From the NCBI RefSeq assembly GCF_024584805.1, contig NZ_CP075715.1, forward strand, positions 1,786,001-1,850,000: DNA of 64,000 bases. The letters are read 5' to 3'. The notes below the pieces were generated by a model. It was not told where the DNA came from and searched no databases. It was given only the letters and a program-made list of their open reading frames with translations. A program made the translations under genes and the position numbers. The number at the start of each line of letters is the position of its first letter. Position 1 is the first letter of the stretch. The stretch is from Streptomyces sp. FIT100. Its GTDB lineage: Bacteria > Actinomycetota > Actinomycetes > Streptomycetales > Streptomycetaceae. Positions 17,627-25,188 of this stretch are shown here, in pieces.

Positions 17627-17830
17627 TCAGGCCGGGACGATGTTCTCCGCCTGCGGGCCCTTCTGGCCCTGCGTGACGTCGAAGGTGACCTTCTGGCCCT
17701 CCTGGAGCTCACGGAAGCCCTGGGTGGCGATGTTCGAGTAGTGGGCGAAGACGTCGGCGCCGCCGCCGTCCTGCTGGATGAAGCCGAAGCCCTTTTCGGC
17801 GTTGAACCACTTCACGGTTCCGGTGGCCAT
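17627..17830 (-). CDS. Cold-shock protein, CspA family
   Basis: 67 residues from ATG 17830 with AGGAG 6 nt upstream. It opens [20 protein letters not shown] and contains RNP1 (KGFGFI) and RNP2 (DVFAHYSNI), then [10 protein letters not shown]. It is a single five-stranded OB fold that binds single-stranded RNA and DNA and keeps mRNA open in the cold. Full length for the family. A terminator follows. Confidence 0.95.
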   Translation of the reverse strand: MATGTVKWFNAEKGFGFIQQDGGGADVFAHYSNIATQGFRELQEGQKVTFDVTQGQKGPQAENIVPA

Positions 17831-17883
17831 GTCGTTCTCCTGACAGGTAGCTGGTCCCATCCGGAGATGCCGGAAACAAATCA

Positions 17884-17915
17884 TGCGCCTGTCGGATCAT
17901 TTCCCGTCAGGCGCA
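17884..17915 (-). terminator. Hairpin between fadA6 and the cold-shock gene
   Basis: TGCGCCTG (17884-17891) and CAGGCGCA (17908-17915) are exact complements, with partly paired CGG/CCG bases inside. It lies 55 nt beyond the fadA6 stop and upstream of the cold-shock start, so it may end fadA6 transcription or lie in the cold-shock 5' leader. Confidence 0.45.
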
Positions 17916-17969
17916 CACAAAGTTCATGGGTACCAAAACTGCAACGTGGGCAAATGTAGCACGCCGGAC

Positions 17970-19127
17970 TCAGAGCCGCTCGATGATCGTCACGTTGGCC
18001 TGTCCGCCGCCCTCGCACATCGTCTGCAGGCCGAGCCGCCCGCCGGTGCGCTCCAGCTCGTGCAGCAGCGTCGTCATCAGCCGCACCCCCGTCGCACCCA
18101 GCGGATGCCCGAGGGCGATGGCGCCGCCGTTGACGTTGACGCGGGCGGGGTCGGCGCCGGTCTCCTTCAGCCAGGCGAGGACGACCGGGGCGAACGCCTC
18201 GTTGATCTCGACGAGGTCGATGTCGTCGATGGTGAGGCCGGTCTTCTTCAGCGCGTAGGCGGTCGCGGGGATGGGGGCCGACAGCATGCGGATGGGGTCC
18301 TCGCCGCGGACCGAGAGGTGGTGGACGCGGGCGCGCGGGATGAGCCCGTGCTCCCGTACCGCCCGTTCGGATGCCAGGAGCATCGCTGCCGCGCCGTCCG
18401 AGACCTGGGAGGAGCAGGCCGCGGTGATGGTGCCGCCTTCGGCCACGGGGTCGAGCGCCGCCATCTTCTCCAGACTCGTGTCGCGGCGCGGGCCCTCGTC
18501 GACGGCCATGTCGCCGTACGCGACCGTCTCACGCTCGAAGCGGCCCTCGTCGATCGCGCGGATCGCCCGCCGGTGGGAGCGCAGGGCGAACTCCTCCATG
18601 GCGGACCGGGAGATGCCCCACTTCCTCGCGATGAGTTCGGCGCCGTGGAACTGGTTGACGGGTGCGTCGCCGTACCGCGCGCGCCAGCCCTCGCTGCCCG
18701 CGAACGGGCCCTCGGTCAGCCCGAGCGGTTCGGCCGCCTGCCGGGAGGCGAAGGCGATGGGGATCTGGGACATGTTCTGCACGCCGCCCGCGACGACGAG
18801 GTCCTGGGTGCCGGACATGACGCCCTGGGCGGCGAAGTGCACCGCCTGCTGGGACGATCCGCACTGGCGGTCGACGGTGACGCCGGGCACCTCCTCGGGC
18901 AGCCCGGCCGCCAGCCAGCAGGTGCGGGCGATGTCACCCGCCTGCGGTCCCACCGTGTCCAGGCAGCCGAGGACGACGTCCTCCACGGCCGCCGGGTCGA
19001 TCCCGGACCGTTCGACCAGGACCTTGAGGACGTGCGCGCCCAGATCGGCCGGGTGGACGGCCGCGAGGCCGCCCCTGCGCCGGCCGACCGGGGTGCGGAC
19101 CGCTTCGACTATGTAGGCCTCGCCCAT
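17970..19127 (-). CDS. fadA6: Steroid-ring thiolase FadA6
   Basis: 385 residues. Thiolase active-site features are complete: nucleophile Cys in DRQCGSSQQAVHFAAQG (about residue 93), the His of GGAIALGHPLGATG and the second Cys of QTMCEGGGQANVTIIERL. It sits directly downstream of kstR2 and ipdF in the order FadA6-KstR2-x-IpdF known from M. tuberculosis (Rv3556c-Rv3559c). FadA6 performs the thiolytic step on the C/D-ring CoA thioester. The start is 16 nt downstream of the kstR2 stop. Confidence 0.85.
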   Translation of the reverse strand: MGEAYIVEAVRTPVGRRRGGLAAVHPADLGAHVLKVLVERSGIDPAAVEDVVLGCLDTVGPQAGDIARTCWLAAGLPEEVPGVTVDRQCGSSQQAVHFAAQGVMSGTQDLVVAGGVQNMSQIPIAFASRQAAEPLGLTEGPFAGSEGWRARYGDAPVNQFHGAELIARKWGISRSAMEEFALRSHRRAIRAIDEGRFERETVAYGDMAVDEGPRRDTSLEKMAALDPVAEGGTITAACSSQVSDGAAAMLLASERAVREHGLIPRARVHHLSVRGEDPIRMLSAPIPATAYALKKTGLTIDDIDLVEINEAFAPVVLAWLKETGADPARVNVNGGAIALGHPLGATGVRLMTTLLHELERTGGRLGLQTMCEGGGQANVTIIERL

Positions 19128-19143
19128 GACTGCTCCTTGAGGG

Positions 19144-19758
19144 TCAGTGACGTACGGAAATGCCGTCCAGCACCATCGACAGGTACTGGCGGGCGATCTC
19201 GTCGGGGCTGTGCTGTCCGCCCGGCCGGTACCAGGACGCGGCCACCCACACGGTGTCGCGGACGAACCGGTAGGTGAGCCGGATGTCCAGGTCGTCGCGG
19301 AAGGCGCGGGCGGCGACCCCGCGCTCCAGCGTCCCGAGCCACGCCTTCTCGAACTTCTTCTGCGAGTCGGCGAGATAGTGGAAGCGCGGCTGGACGGCGA
19401 GGTGCCGGGCCTCCCTCTGGTAGATCGCGACGGCGGCGCGGTGCCGGTCGATCTCCCGGAACGACTCGGTGACGAGCGCCTCGATCGTCTCGCGCGGCCC
19501 CAGCCCGGCGGCGAGGACGGTGTCGTACCCCTCCCACAGCTCGTCGAGGAAGGTGGAGAGGATCTCGTCGACCATCGATTCCTTGGAATCGAAGTGGTAG
19601 TAGAGGCTGCCCGCGAGCATCCCCGCGGCGTCCGCGATCTTGCGGACGGTGGTGGCGCTGTAGCCCTGGGCGGCGAACACCTCGGCCGCGGCGTCGAGCA
19701 GTTCGCGGCGCCGCTCGGGCACGGCGGTCATGTGGGGCTTCTTGTCGGTCGTCGGCAC
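19144..19758 (-). CDS. kstR2: TetR-family repressor KstR2
   Basis: 204 residues from GTG 19758; ATG 19731 is an alternative start. The helix-turn-helix region RRRELLDAAAEVFAAQGYSATTVRKIADAAGMLAGSLYYHF is followed by SKESMVDEIL. The ligand domain retains IYQREARHLAVQPRFHYL and YRFVRDTVWVAASWYRPGG, which match KstR2 (Rv3557c) very closely. KstR2 represses HIP genes and is released by HIP-CoA. Two fitting operators stand in this locus, at 12241 and 20585. Confidence 0.88.
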   Translation of the reverse strand: MPTTDKKPHMTAVPERRRELLDAAAEVFAAQGYSATTVRKIADAAGMLAGSLYYHFDSKESMVDEILSTFLDELWEGYDTVLAAGLGPRETIEALVTESFREIDRHRAAVAIYQREARHLAVQPRFHYLADSQKKFEKAWLGTLERGVAARAFRDDLDIRLTYRFVRDTVWVAASWYRPGGQHSPDEIARQYLSMVLDGISVRH

Positions 19759-19773
19759 GCGTCCATTGTCGTC

Positions 19774-20568
19774 CTAGGCGCGCTGGGAGCTGACGGACAC
19801 CGTCTCGCCCGTCATGTAGGAGGAGTAGCCGCTGGCGAGGAAGACGATCACATTGGCGACCTCCCAGGGCTCGGCGTACCGGCCGAGGGCTTCGCGGGCG
19901 GTGAGCTCCTCGAGCAGCTCGGCGGAGGTGACCTTCACCAGGTGCGGGTGCATGGCGAGGCTCGGCGACACCGCGTTGACCCGCACTCCGTACGCCGCCG
20001 CCTCGACGGCCGCGCACCGGGTGAGCGCCATGACGCCCGCCTTCGCGGCCGCGTAGTGGGCCTGTCCGGCCTGGGCGCGCCAGCCGACGACGGAGGCGTT
20101 GTTGACGACGACTCCGCCACCTCCACCGCCCCCGTCGCGGAACGCGCGCAGCGCGGCGCGGGTGCAGCGGAAGGTGCCGTTCAAGGTGGTGTCCAGGACG
20201 CGGGACCACTGCTCGTCGGTCATGTCGACGAGTGCGGCCGTGCCGCCGAGGCCCGCGTTGTTGACGACGATGTCGAGGCCGCCGTGCAGGCGCCCGGCCG
20301 TGTCGAAGAGGGCCTGCACCTGGGTCTCGTCGGTGACGTCGCACGCCTGCGCGGCCACGGCGTCGGGGCCGAACTCCGCGGCGAGCGCCTCCTCGGTCTC
20401 CTTGAGGCGGCGCGCGTGGGCATCGCTGATCAGGACCCGGGCGCCCTCCTCCAGGAAGCGCCGGGCGGTGGCTCCGCCGATGCCGGCGCCGGCGGCCGCG
20501 GTGATGACGGCGGTGCGGCCGTCCAGCAGCGCGTGCCCCGCCACGTACTGAGCCTTGTTGTCCGTCAC
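19774..20568 (-). CDS. ipdF: SDR-family dehydrogenase IpdF
   Basis: 264 residues from GTG 20568. It has ITAAAGAGIGGATARRF (NAD site), NNAGLGG, YAAAKAG and a C-terminal SGYSSYMTGETVSV. Place and likeness match Rv3559c/IpdF, the hydroxy-indane-CoA dehydrogenase of HIP catabolism. A run of Gly (FRDGGGGGGGVVV) in the loop before beta-5 is longer than usual. It leads the ipdF-kstR2-fadA6 operon, whose promoter carries operator 2. Confidence 0.8.
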   Translation of the reverse strand: MTDNKAQYVAGHALLDGRTAVITAAAGAGIGGATARRFLEEGARVLISDAHARRLKETEEALAAEFGPDAVAAQACDVTDETQVQALFDTAGRLHGGLDIVVNNAGLGGTAALVDMTDEQWSRVLDTTLNGTFRCTRAALRAFRDGGGGGGGVVVNNASVVGWRAQAGQAHYAAAKAGVMALTRCAAVEAAAYGVRVNAVSPSLAMHPHLVKVTSAELLEELTAREALGRYAEPWEVANVIVFLASGYSSYMTGETVSVSSQRA

Positions 20569-20584
20569 ACCGGCACGTTAACCT

Positions 20585-20598
20585 ACCAAACACTTGTT
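20585..20598. promoter_or_regulatory. KstR2-type operator 2
   Basis: ACCAAACACTTGTT matches AnCAAGnnCTTGnT with one substitution and shares ACCAAACAyTTGTTAGG with operator 1 read on the other strand. It is placed between ipdF (start 20568, minus) and fadE30 (start 20619, plus). Confidence 0.75.
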
Positions 20599-20618
20599 AG
20601 GGAAGCTGGGGTGCGCTG

Positions 20619-21770
20619 ATGGACCTGACGCATACGGCGGACGAGGACGCCTTCCGTGCGGAGGCCCGCGCCTGGCTGCGCGAGCGGGTCCCGGCGCGGC
20701 CGCTGCCCTCGCTGGAGACCGGCGAGGGCTTCGCCGCGCACCGGGAGTGGGAGGCGGAGCTGCATACCGGCGGCTGGTCGGTGGTGTCCTGGCCGGAGCG
20801 TTACGGGGGCCGGGGCGTCGACATCTTCCACTGGCTGGTCTTCGAGGAGGAGTACTACGCGGCGGGCGCGCCCGGCCGGGTCTCCCAGAACGGCATCAAC
20901 CTGCTCGCCCCGACCCTCCTCGACCACGGGACGGAGGAGCAGCGGGCCCGGATCCTGCCCGCCATGGCGAGCGGTGAGGTGGTCTGGGCGCAGGCGTGGT
21001 CGGAGCCGGAGGCGGGCTCGGACCTCGCGTCGCTGAGGTCACGGGCGGTACGCACGGACGGCGGCTGGCTGCTGGAGGGGCAGAAGACCTGGTCGTCACG
21101 GGCGGCGTTCGCGGACCGGGCGTTCGGCATCTTCCGTACGGACCCGGATGCGGACCGGCCGCACCGGGGGCTGACGTATCTGATGTTCGACCTGCGGGCG
21201 CCGGGCGTCACGGTCCGGCCCGTCGGACGGCTCGACGGCAAGCCGGCCTTCGCCGAGCTGTTCCTCGACGAGGTGTTCGTGCCGGACGAGGACGTGATCG
21301 GCGAGCCGGGGCAGGGCTGGCGTATCGCCATGTCGACAACGGGCAACGAGCGGGGGCTCATGCTGCGCTCCCCCGGCCGCTTCCTGGCCGCGGCCGACCG
21401 GCTGGTGGAGCTGTGGCGCGCGGCGGCCGACCCCTCCGACACGGCACTGCGCGACCGGGTCGCGGACGCGGTGATCGGCGCACGGGCGTACCAGCTCTTC
21501 ACGTACGCCAACGCCACGCGGTTCGCGGCCGGTTCGGCCATCGGCGCCGAGTCGAGCCTCAACAAGGTCTTCTGGTCCGAGTACGACATCGCCCTGCACG
21601 AGACCGCGCTCGATCTGCTGGGTGCGGACGCCGAGCTGGCGGACGGCCCGGGCCAGTGGGCGGAGGGGTACGTCTTTGCGCTGGCCGGGCCGATCTACGC
21701 GGGCACGAACGAGATCCAGCGGGACATCATCGCGGAGCGCCTGCTCGGCCTGCCGAAGGGCCGCCGCTGA
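20619..21770 (+). CDS. fadE30: Acyl-CoA dehydrogenase FadE30
   Basis: 383 residues. Acyl-CoA dehydrogenase signatures are WAQAWSEPEAGSDLASLRSRA, GQKTWSSRAAFADRAFG and the C-terminal YVFALAGPIYAGTNEIQRDIIAERLLGLPKG. Length and position opposite ipdF match FadE30 (Rv3560c), which introduces the ring double bond in 5-hydroxy-HIP-CoA. Starts 21 nt after operator 2. Confidence 0.83.
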   Translation: MDLTHTADEDAFRAEARAWLRERVPARPLPSLETGEGFAAHREWEAELHTGGWSVVSWPERYGGRGVDIFHWLVFEEEYYAAGAPGRVSQNGINLLAPTLLDHGTEEQRARILPAMASGEVVWAQAWSEPEAGSDLASLRSRAVRTDGGWLLEGQKTWSSRAAFADRAFGIFRTDPDADRPHRGLTYLMFDLRAPGVTVRPVGRLDGKPAFAELFLDEVFVPDEDVIGEPGQGWRIAMSTTGNERGLMLRSPGRFLAAADRLVELWRAAADPSDTALRDRVADAVIGARAYQLFTYANATRFAAGSAIGAESSLNKVFWSEYDIALHETALDLLGADAELADGPGQWAEGYVFALAGPIYAGTNEIQRDIIAERLLGLPKGRR

Positions 21771-21906
21771 TGGGGCGCCCCGACTCGGGGCTCCGCCCCG
21801 GAACCGGCGCGGCGAGCACGGCGAGCACGCGCCACGGACGGATCGGAAGGATCGCACGGCACGAACGGCACGGACGGATCGGTCCGCAGTCACGAGGAGA
21901 CGCCCT

Positions 21907-22875
21907 GTGAAGTTCCTGCCGACCGACGAGCAGCAGGCGTTCGTCCGCTCGCTGGGCGCCATGCTGTCGGCCGCGGACACGCCCGCGGCGGCCCGCGCCT
22001 GGGCGGCGGGCGACCCCGCGCCCGGCCGCGCCCTGTGGTCCCGCCTGGCCGCCGCGGGGGTCTTCGCGCTGGCCGTGCCCGAGGCGTACGAGGGCGTCGG
22101 CCCGCTCCCCGTCGAACTGGCCCTCGCCTTCGTGGAGCTGGGCCGGCATGCGGTGCCGGGCCCGGTCGTCGAGACGGCCGCCGCGGCGGTCCTCGTCGCG
22201 GAGCTGGGCGATCCCGTGCTCGCCAAGCGGCTGCTCCCGGCCATCGCGGCGGGCGACCTCCTCGTCTCCCTGTGCCTGCCGGCGGCGGGCCCGTACGCGC
22301 TGGACGCGGACGCGGCGGACTGCGTCCTGGTGGCGGACCGGCACCTGCGGATCGCGCCCGGGCACGGGCCGGTGCGGGCGTCCGCCGATCCGGCGCGGCG
22401 GCTCGCCGTACCGGACGACGGAGGCGAGGTGCCGGCCACCGGACCCCGCGTGGCGGCCGCCGCCGCACGCGCCGCCGACTGGGCGCGGCTCGCCAGCGCG
22501 GCCCAGGCGGTCGGCGTCGGCCTCGCGCTCCTGGAGCGGACCGTCGCGTACGCCGCGCAGCGCGCCCAGTTCGGCGCCCCGATCGGCTCCTTCCAGGCGG
22601 TCAAGCACCGGCTTGCGGACACCCTGATCGCCCTGGAGTTCGCCCGGCCGCTGCTCCACGGTGCCGCGCTGTCCATGGCCCCCGCCGACATCGCCGCGGC
22701 GAAGGCGGCGGCGGGCGAGACCGCGTACACCGCCGCCCGAGCCGCCCTCCAACTCCACGGCGCCGTGGGCTACACCGAGGAGCTCGACCTCGCCCTCTGG
22801 CTCCGCAAGGCCCGCCCGCTGCGGGACGCCTGGGGGACGCCTTCGCAGTGCCGGGCGGCGGTGCTGGCACTCTGA
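21907..22875 (+). CDS. Short acyl-CoA dehydrogenase, FadE32/FadE33-like subunit
   Basis: 322 residues from GTG 21907 (GAGGAG upstream). The acyl-CoA dehydrogenase fold is recognisable (FLPTDEQQAFVRSLG, RAQFGAPIGSFQAVKHRLAD, ALQLHGAVGYTEELDLALWLRK), but the protein is about 60 residues shorter than homotetrameric members. In mycobacteria short FadE32/FadE33 subunits pair with FadE31 in HIP breakdown; that partner is not in the window, so it may pair with FadE30 or with a distant gene. The usual catalytic Glu region is not obvious, as in the non-catalytic subunits of heteromeric enzymes. Confidence 0.65.
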   Translation: MKFLPTDEQQAFVRSLGAMLSAADTPAAARAWAAGDPAPGRALWSRLAAAGVFALAVPEAYEGVGPLPVELALAFVELGRHAVPGPVVETAAAAVLVAELGDPVLAKRLLPAIAAGDLLVSLCLPAAGPYALDADAADCVLVADRHLRIAPGHGPVRASADPARRLAVPDDGGEVPATGPRVAAAAARAADWARLASAAQAVGVGLALLERTVAYAAQRAQFGAPIGSFQAVKHRLADTLIALEFARPLLHGAALSMAPADIAAAKAAAGETAYTAARAALQLHGAVGYTEELDLALWLRKARPLRDAWGTPSQCRAAVLAL

Positions 22876-22939
22876 TTCACGCGCACGCGGCGTCGGTGCG
22901 CGGCGGGCCCGGACGCCGCGCGCAGGCCACGCCGCCCAC

Positions 22940-22996
22940 CCGTTCCCTGCAGGGAACGGCGGAATCAGCGGCGCCCGCAAGACTCGCAGCGGGCGC
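22940..22996. terminator. Palindrome and hairpin between convergent genes
   Basis: CCGTTCCCTGCAGGGAACGG (22940-22959) is a perfect 20-bp palindrome. GCGCCCGC (22971-22978) pairs with GCGGGCGC (22989-22996) around a 10-nt loop. The block lies between the short fadE (+) and the PPOx-family gene (-), so it probably stops both transcripts. Confidence 0.6.
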
Positions 22997-23008
22997 TCAC
23001 GGGCGAGG

Positions 23009-23512
23009 TCATGAGGGGTCCGTGCGCGGCGGACCGTCGTCGTTGCCGCGCCGGATCGTCCGTAGCGCCCGGCCCGGCCGCCAGGTCCGTACGACGAGTT
23101 CGTCCCCCTCGACCCCGACGCGTACGACCTCGGTCAGCTCGACCCGGAACAGATGGAACGGCTGGGGTGCCTCGGTCGCCTCCTGGAACCGGGCCATCGC
23201 CTCCGGGTCGGTCACCTCGACCGCCCGTCCGCCGATCCGCACGTCCCCGTCGTCCATGGACGCGTCGGCCCCGGGATTCGCGTGGACCGCGAACCGCGGG
23301 TCCCGCTGAAGGTCCTGCGCCTTGCGCGAGTTCGGCATCATCCCGAGCCACAGCTCCCCGAACCGGAAGGTGACCTCAAGCCCGGTCACCCGCGGAGAGC
23401 CGTCCTTGCGGATCGTCGCGAGGACGTGGTGCGTGTACTTCTCGAAGCGCTGCCGCGTGGTCGCGGCGAAGTCGGGCTCCGCCGCCTGGAAGTCTGCCCA
23501 GCTGTTGTTCAT
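23009..23512 (-). CDS. PPOx-family (pyridoxamine-phosphate-oxidase-like) flavin/F420 protein
   Basis: 167 residues from ATG 23512. The split-barrel fold appears in HHVLATIRKDGSPRVTGLEVTF, GELWLGMMPNSRKAQDLQRDPRFAVHAN and GRAVEVTDPEAMARFQEA. Such small proteins bind FMN or coenzyme F420, and many are deazaflavin-dependent reductases; the cofactor cannot be fixed here. It has its own promoter region with two stacked inverted repeats. Whether it serves the steroid genes, the terpene genes or neither is unknown. Confidence 0.7.
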   Translation of the reverse strand: MNNSWADFQAAEPDFAATTRQRFEKYTHHVLATIRKDGSPRVTGLEVTFRFGELWLGMMPNSRKAQDLQRDPRFAVHANPGADASMDDGDVRIGGRAVEVTDPEAMARFQEATEAPQPFHLFRVELTEVVRVGVEGDELVVRTWRPGRALRTIRRGNDDGPPRTDPS

Positions 23513-23514
23513 GG

Positions 23515-23557
23515 TTCCAGGAAACCTGGAATACCCGACATCTCCTGTCGGGTATTC
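23515..23557. promoter_or_regulatory. Two stacked inverted repeats upstream of the PPOx gene
   Basis: TTCCAGG-AAA-CCTGGAA (23515-23531) overlaps a perfect 12-nt-arm repeat, GAATACCCGACA at 23529-23540 and its complement at 23546-23557 with loop TCTCC. The first repeat ends 3 nt from the start codon. This arrangement suits a repressor operator or an mRNA structure that hides the start. No local regulator gene is evident. Confidence 0.6.
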
Positions 23558-23654
23558 ATCCCCTGCCGCGTTTGCTGCTTGCACCGGTCCCATCCGGCGC
23601 CGGCCTCCGCAGACCGCGCCGGTCCCGCGCCGGCGCAGGGCCGGACAGCCCCAT

Positions 23655-23678
23655 CCGGCGGGGGGACAGCCCCGCCGG
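23655..23678 (-). terminator. Terminator after the class II cyclase
   Basis: CCGGCGGGG (23655-23663) pairs with CCCCGCCGG (23670-23678) around GGACAG, 15 nt beyond the stop of the diterpene cyclase gene. Confidence 0.6.
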
Positions 23679-23693
23679 TACCGCCGAAGACCG

Positions 23694-25178
23694 TCATCGC
23701 ACCCTCTCGGCTTCCTCTGCCAGGTGCAGGGCCGCGAGCACCGATGCGTCGACAATCGTGCCCGGGGTGTAGAGCTCCTTGGCGTGCCACAGTGGACGGT
23801 GGGGTACGTCCTCGGTGGCCCGCAGGAAGCCGGCGCCCCGGCGTGAGGCGGCACTCGCCGGGTGTCCCGTGGCAAGCAGGATCCGGACGGCGTACGAGGT
23901 TTCCTCGGGCGTTGACCCCCATATTCCCCAGCCCCCGTCCGATCGCTGGGCGTTGGTCACCCAAGCCCTGGCACGCCGGACCGCGGCCTGGGCCTGTGGA
24001 CCGCCGTACCGGTGCAGGGCGAGCGTGCAGCACACCGTGGCGTAGTAGGGGGAGGCGTGCCACTTGTCCTCCCAATAGCCGCCTGCGCGTTGCTGCCCGG
24101 TCAGCCAGGTGGTGACCTTTCCCGCGGCGCTTTCACGCCATCCGGCGTTCACGGATGAACTGCCCAGCGCCTCCAGCGCATGGGCGTTGACCGTGGCCGA
24201 GGGCGTCCTCTCCCCGGGATAACAGGCGAAGTGGGTGGGCGTCGCGAACCTCCGGAGGGCATCGAGAGCCTGGGGCCGCTCAACGAGGGCAAGCGCATGC
24301 AGGATGGCCGGGGTGACGTCCCCGTCCGGAGGCAGGTCCTCGCCCGCCGATGTGCTGGCCGGGTCCAGCGCGTCTTCCAGCGCCTGTACGACGACATCTG
24401 TAGGTGACACGCGCACGCCCGCTCCCAGGAGCCAGGCCAGCACCCAGGAACGTTCGAACACGGAGAGGGACGCCGCAATGGGCACGGGCCCGGCTGCGGC
24501 GAGCGTTTCGAGCCGACTGCGCATGACGGGGTCGTGCCGCACACGAAGCCATGCCGCCATCGCGGAGGGAGCGGCGCACATGCTGCGGTCCGCCGGGGCA
24601 AGGGAGTCGACAGCCGACGCCGCGGCCTCGCCCAGCACCTCCAGTGAGAACAAAAGGGCACGAGGCGGGGAGGCACCGGCGGCTAGCCGCCGCCGGACCC
24701 GGTCGAACGCCAAGGCGTCCACGTTCGAGGGCAGTTCCACTGGCGCCAACCCGTCGAGAGGTTCCGTCCGCAGCGCCCGCATATGGCCTTCGATGTCCTC
24801 GGTCAGTCCGGGGACGATCATTTCAACCGCGGCGGTGTCCGGCAGCGTGGCCACGGGGTGGCGCCTGAGCAGTCCCGCCACCGCACGCAGCCCGCGCGCG
24901 GCAGCGCCGACCACTGACGCCGTGCCAGCGGCTCGGTCCCTCCGTACGACTGTCAGCAAAGCCTCCACCGCGCTGAGCGACGGCACGAGGGCGTACCCAC
25001 CAGGACCGCCCCACAGGCCGTCCGGCCGCTGCTCCTTCAGCACGTACCGAAGCCGTGCAGCATGGCCCGGCAGCCAGGACGCGAGCGAGAGCAGTCGGGC
25101 CGTTTCGTAGAGGGACGGCGAAGAGCGCCCGCGCGGCTCGGCTGCCATCCGCTTGAACAGCTCCTCGGCTGTGTCCAC
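23694..25178 (-). CDS. Class II diterpene cyclase (copalyl-diphosphate-synthase-like)
   Basis: 494 residues from GTG 25178 with GAGGAG 7 nt upstream, 10 nt after the GGPP synthase stop. The fold is the alpha-barrel pair of protonation-initiated cyclases: LKEQRPDGLWGGPGGYALVPSLSAVEAL near residue 48, then GGYWEDKWHASPYYAT, NAQRSDGGWGIWGSTPEETSYAVRILLATG and PLWHAKELYTPGTIVDASVLAALHLAEE near the end. The last part lines up well with the tuberculosinyl-diphosphate synthase Rv3377c. The acid motif reads D285-G-D287-V, so the first and middle Asp of DxDD are kept and the fourth is Val. It should cyclise GGPP to a bicyclic diphosphate. The DDxxD motif of class I enzymes is absent. Confidence 0.8.
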   Translation of the reverse strand: MDTAEELFKRMAAEPRGRSSPSLYETARLLSLASWLPGHAARLRYVLKEQRPDGLWGGPGGYALVPSLSAVEALLTVVRRDRAAGTASVVGAAARGLRAVAGLLRRHPVATLPDTAAVEMIVPGLTEDIEGHMRALRTEPLDGLAPVELPSNVDALAFDRVRRRLAAGASPPRALLFSLEVLGEAAASAVDSLAPADRSMCAAPSAMAAWLRVRHDPVMRSRLETLAAAGPVPIAASLSVFERSWVLAWLLGAGVRVSPTDVVVQALEDALDPASTSAGEDLPPDGDVTPAILHALALVERPQALDALRRFATPTHFACYPGERTPSATVNAHALEALGSSSVNAGWRESAAGKVTTWLTGQQRAGGYWEDKWHASPYYATVCCTLALHRYGGPQAQAAVRRARAWVTNAQRSDGGWGIWGSTPEETSYAVRILLATGHPASAASRRGAGFLRATEDVPHRPLWHAKELYTPGTIVDASVLAALHLAEEAERVR

Positions 25179-25188
25179 CAGTCTCTCC

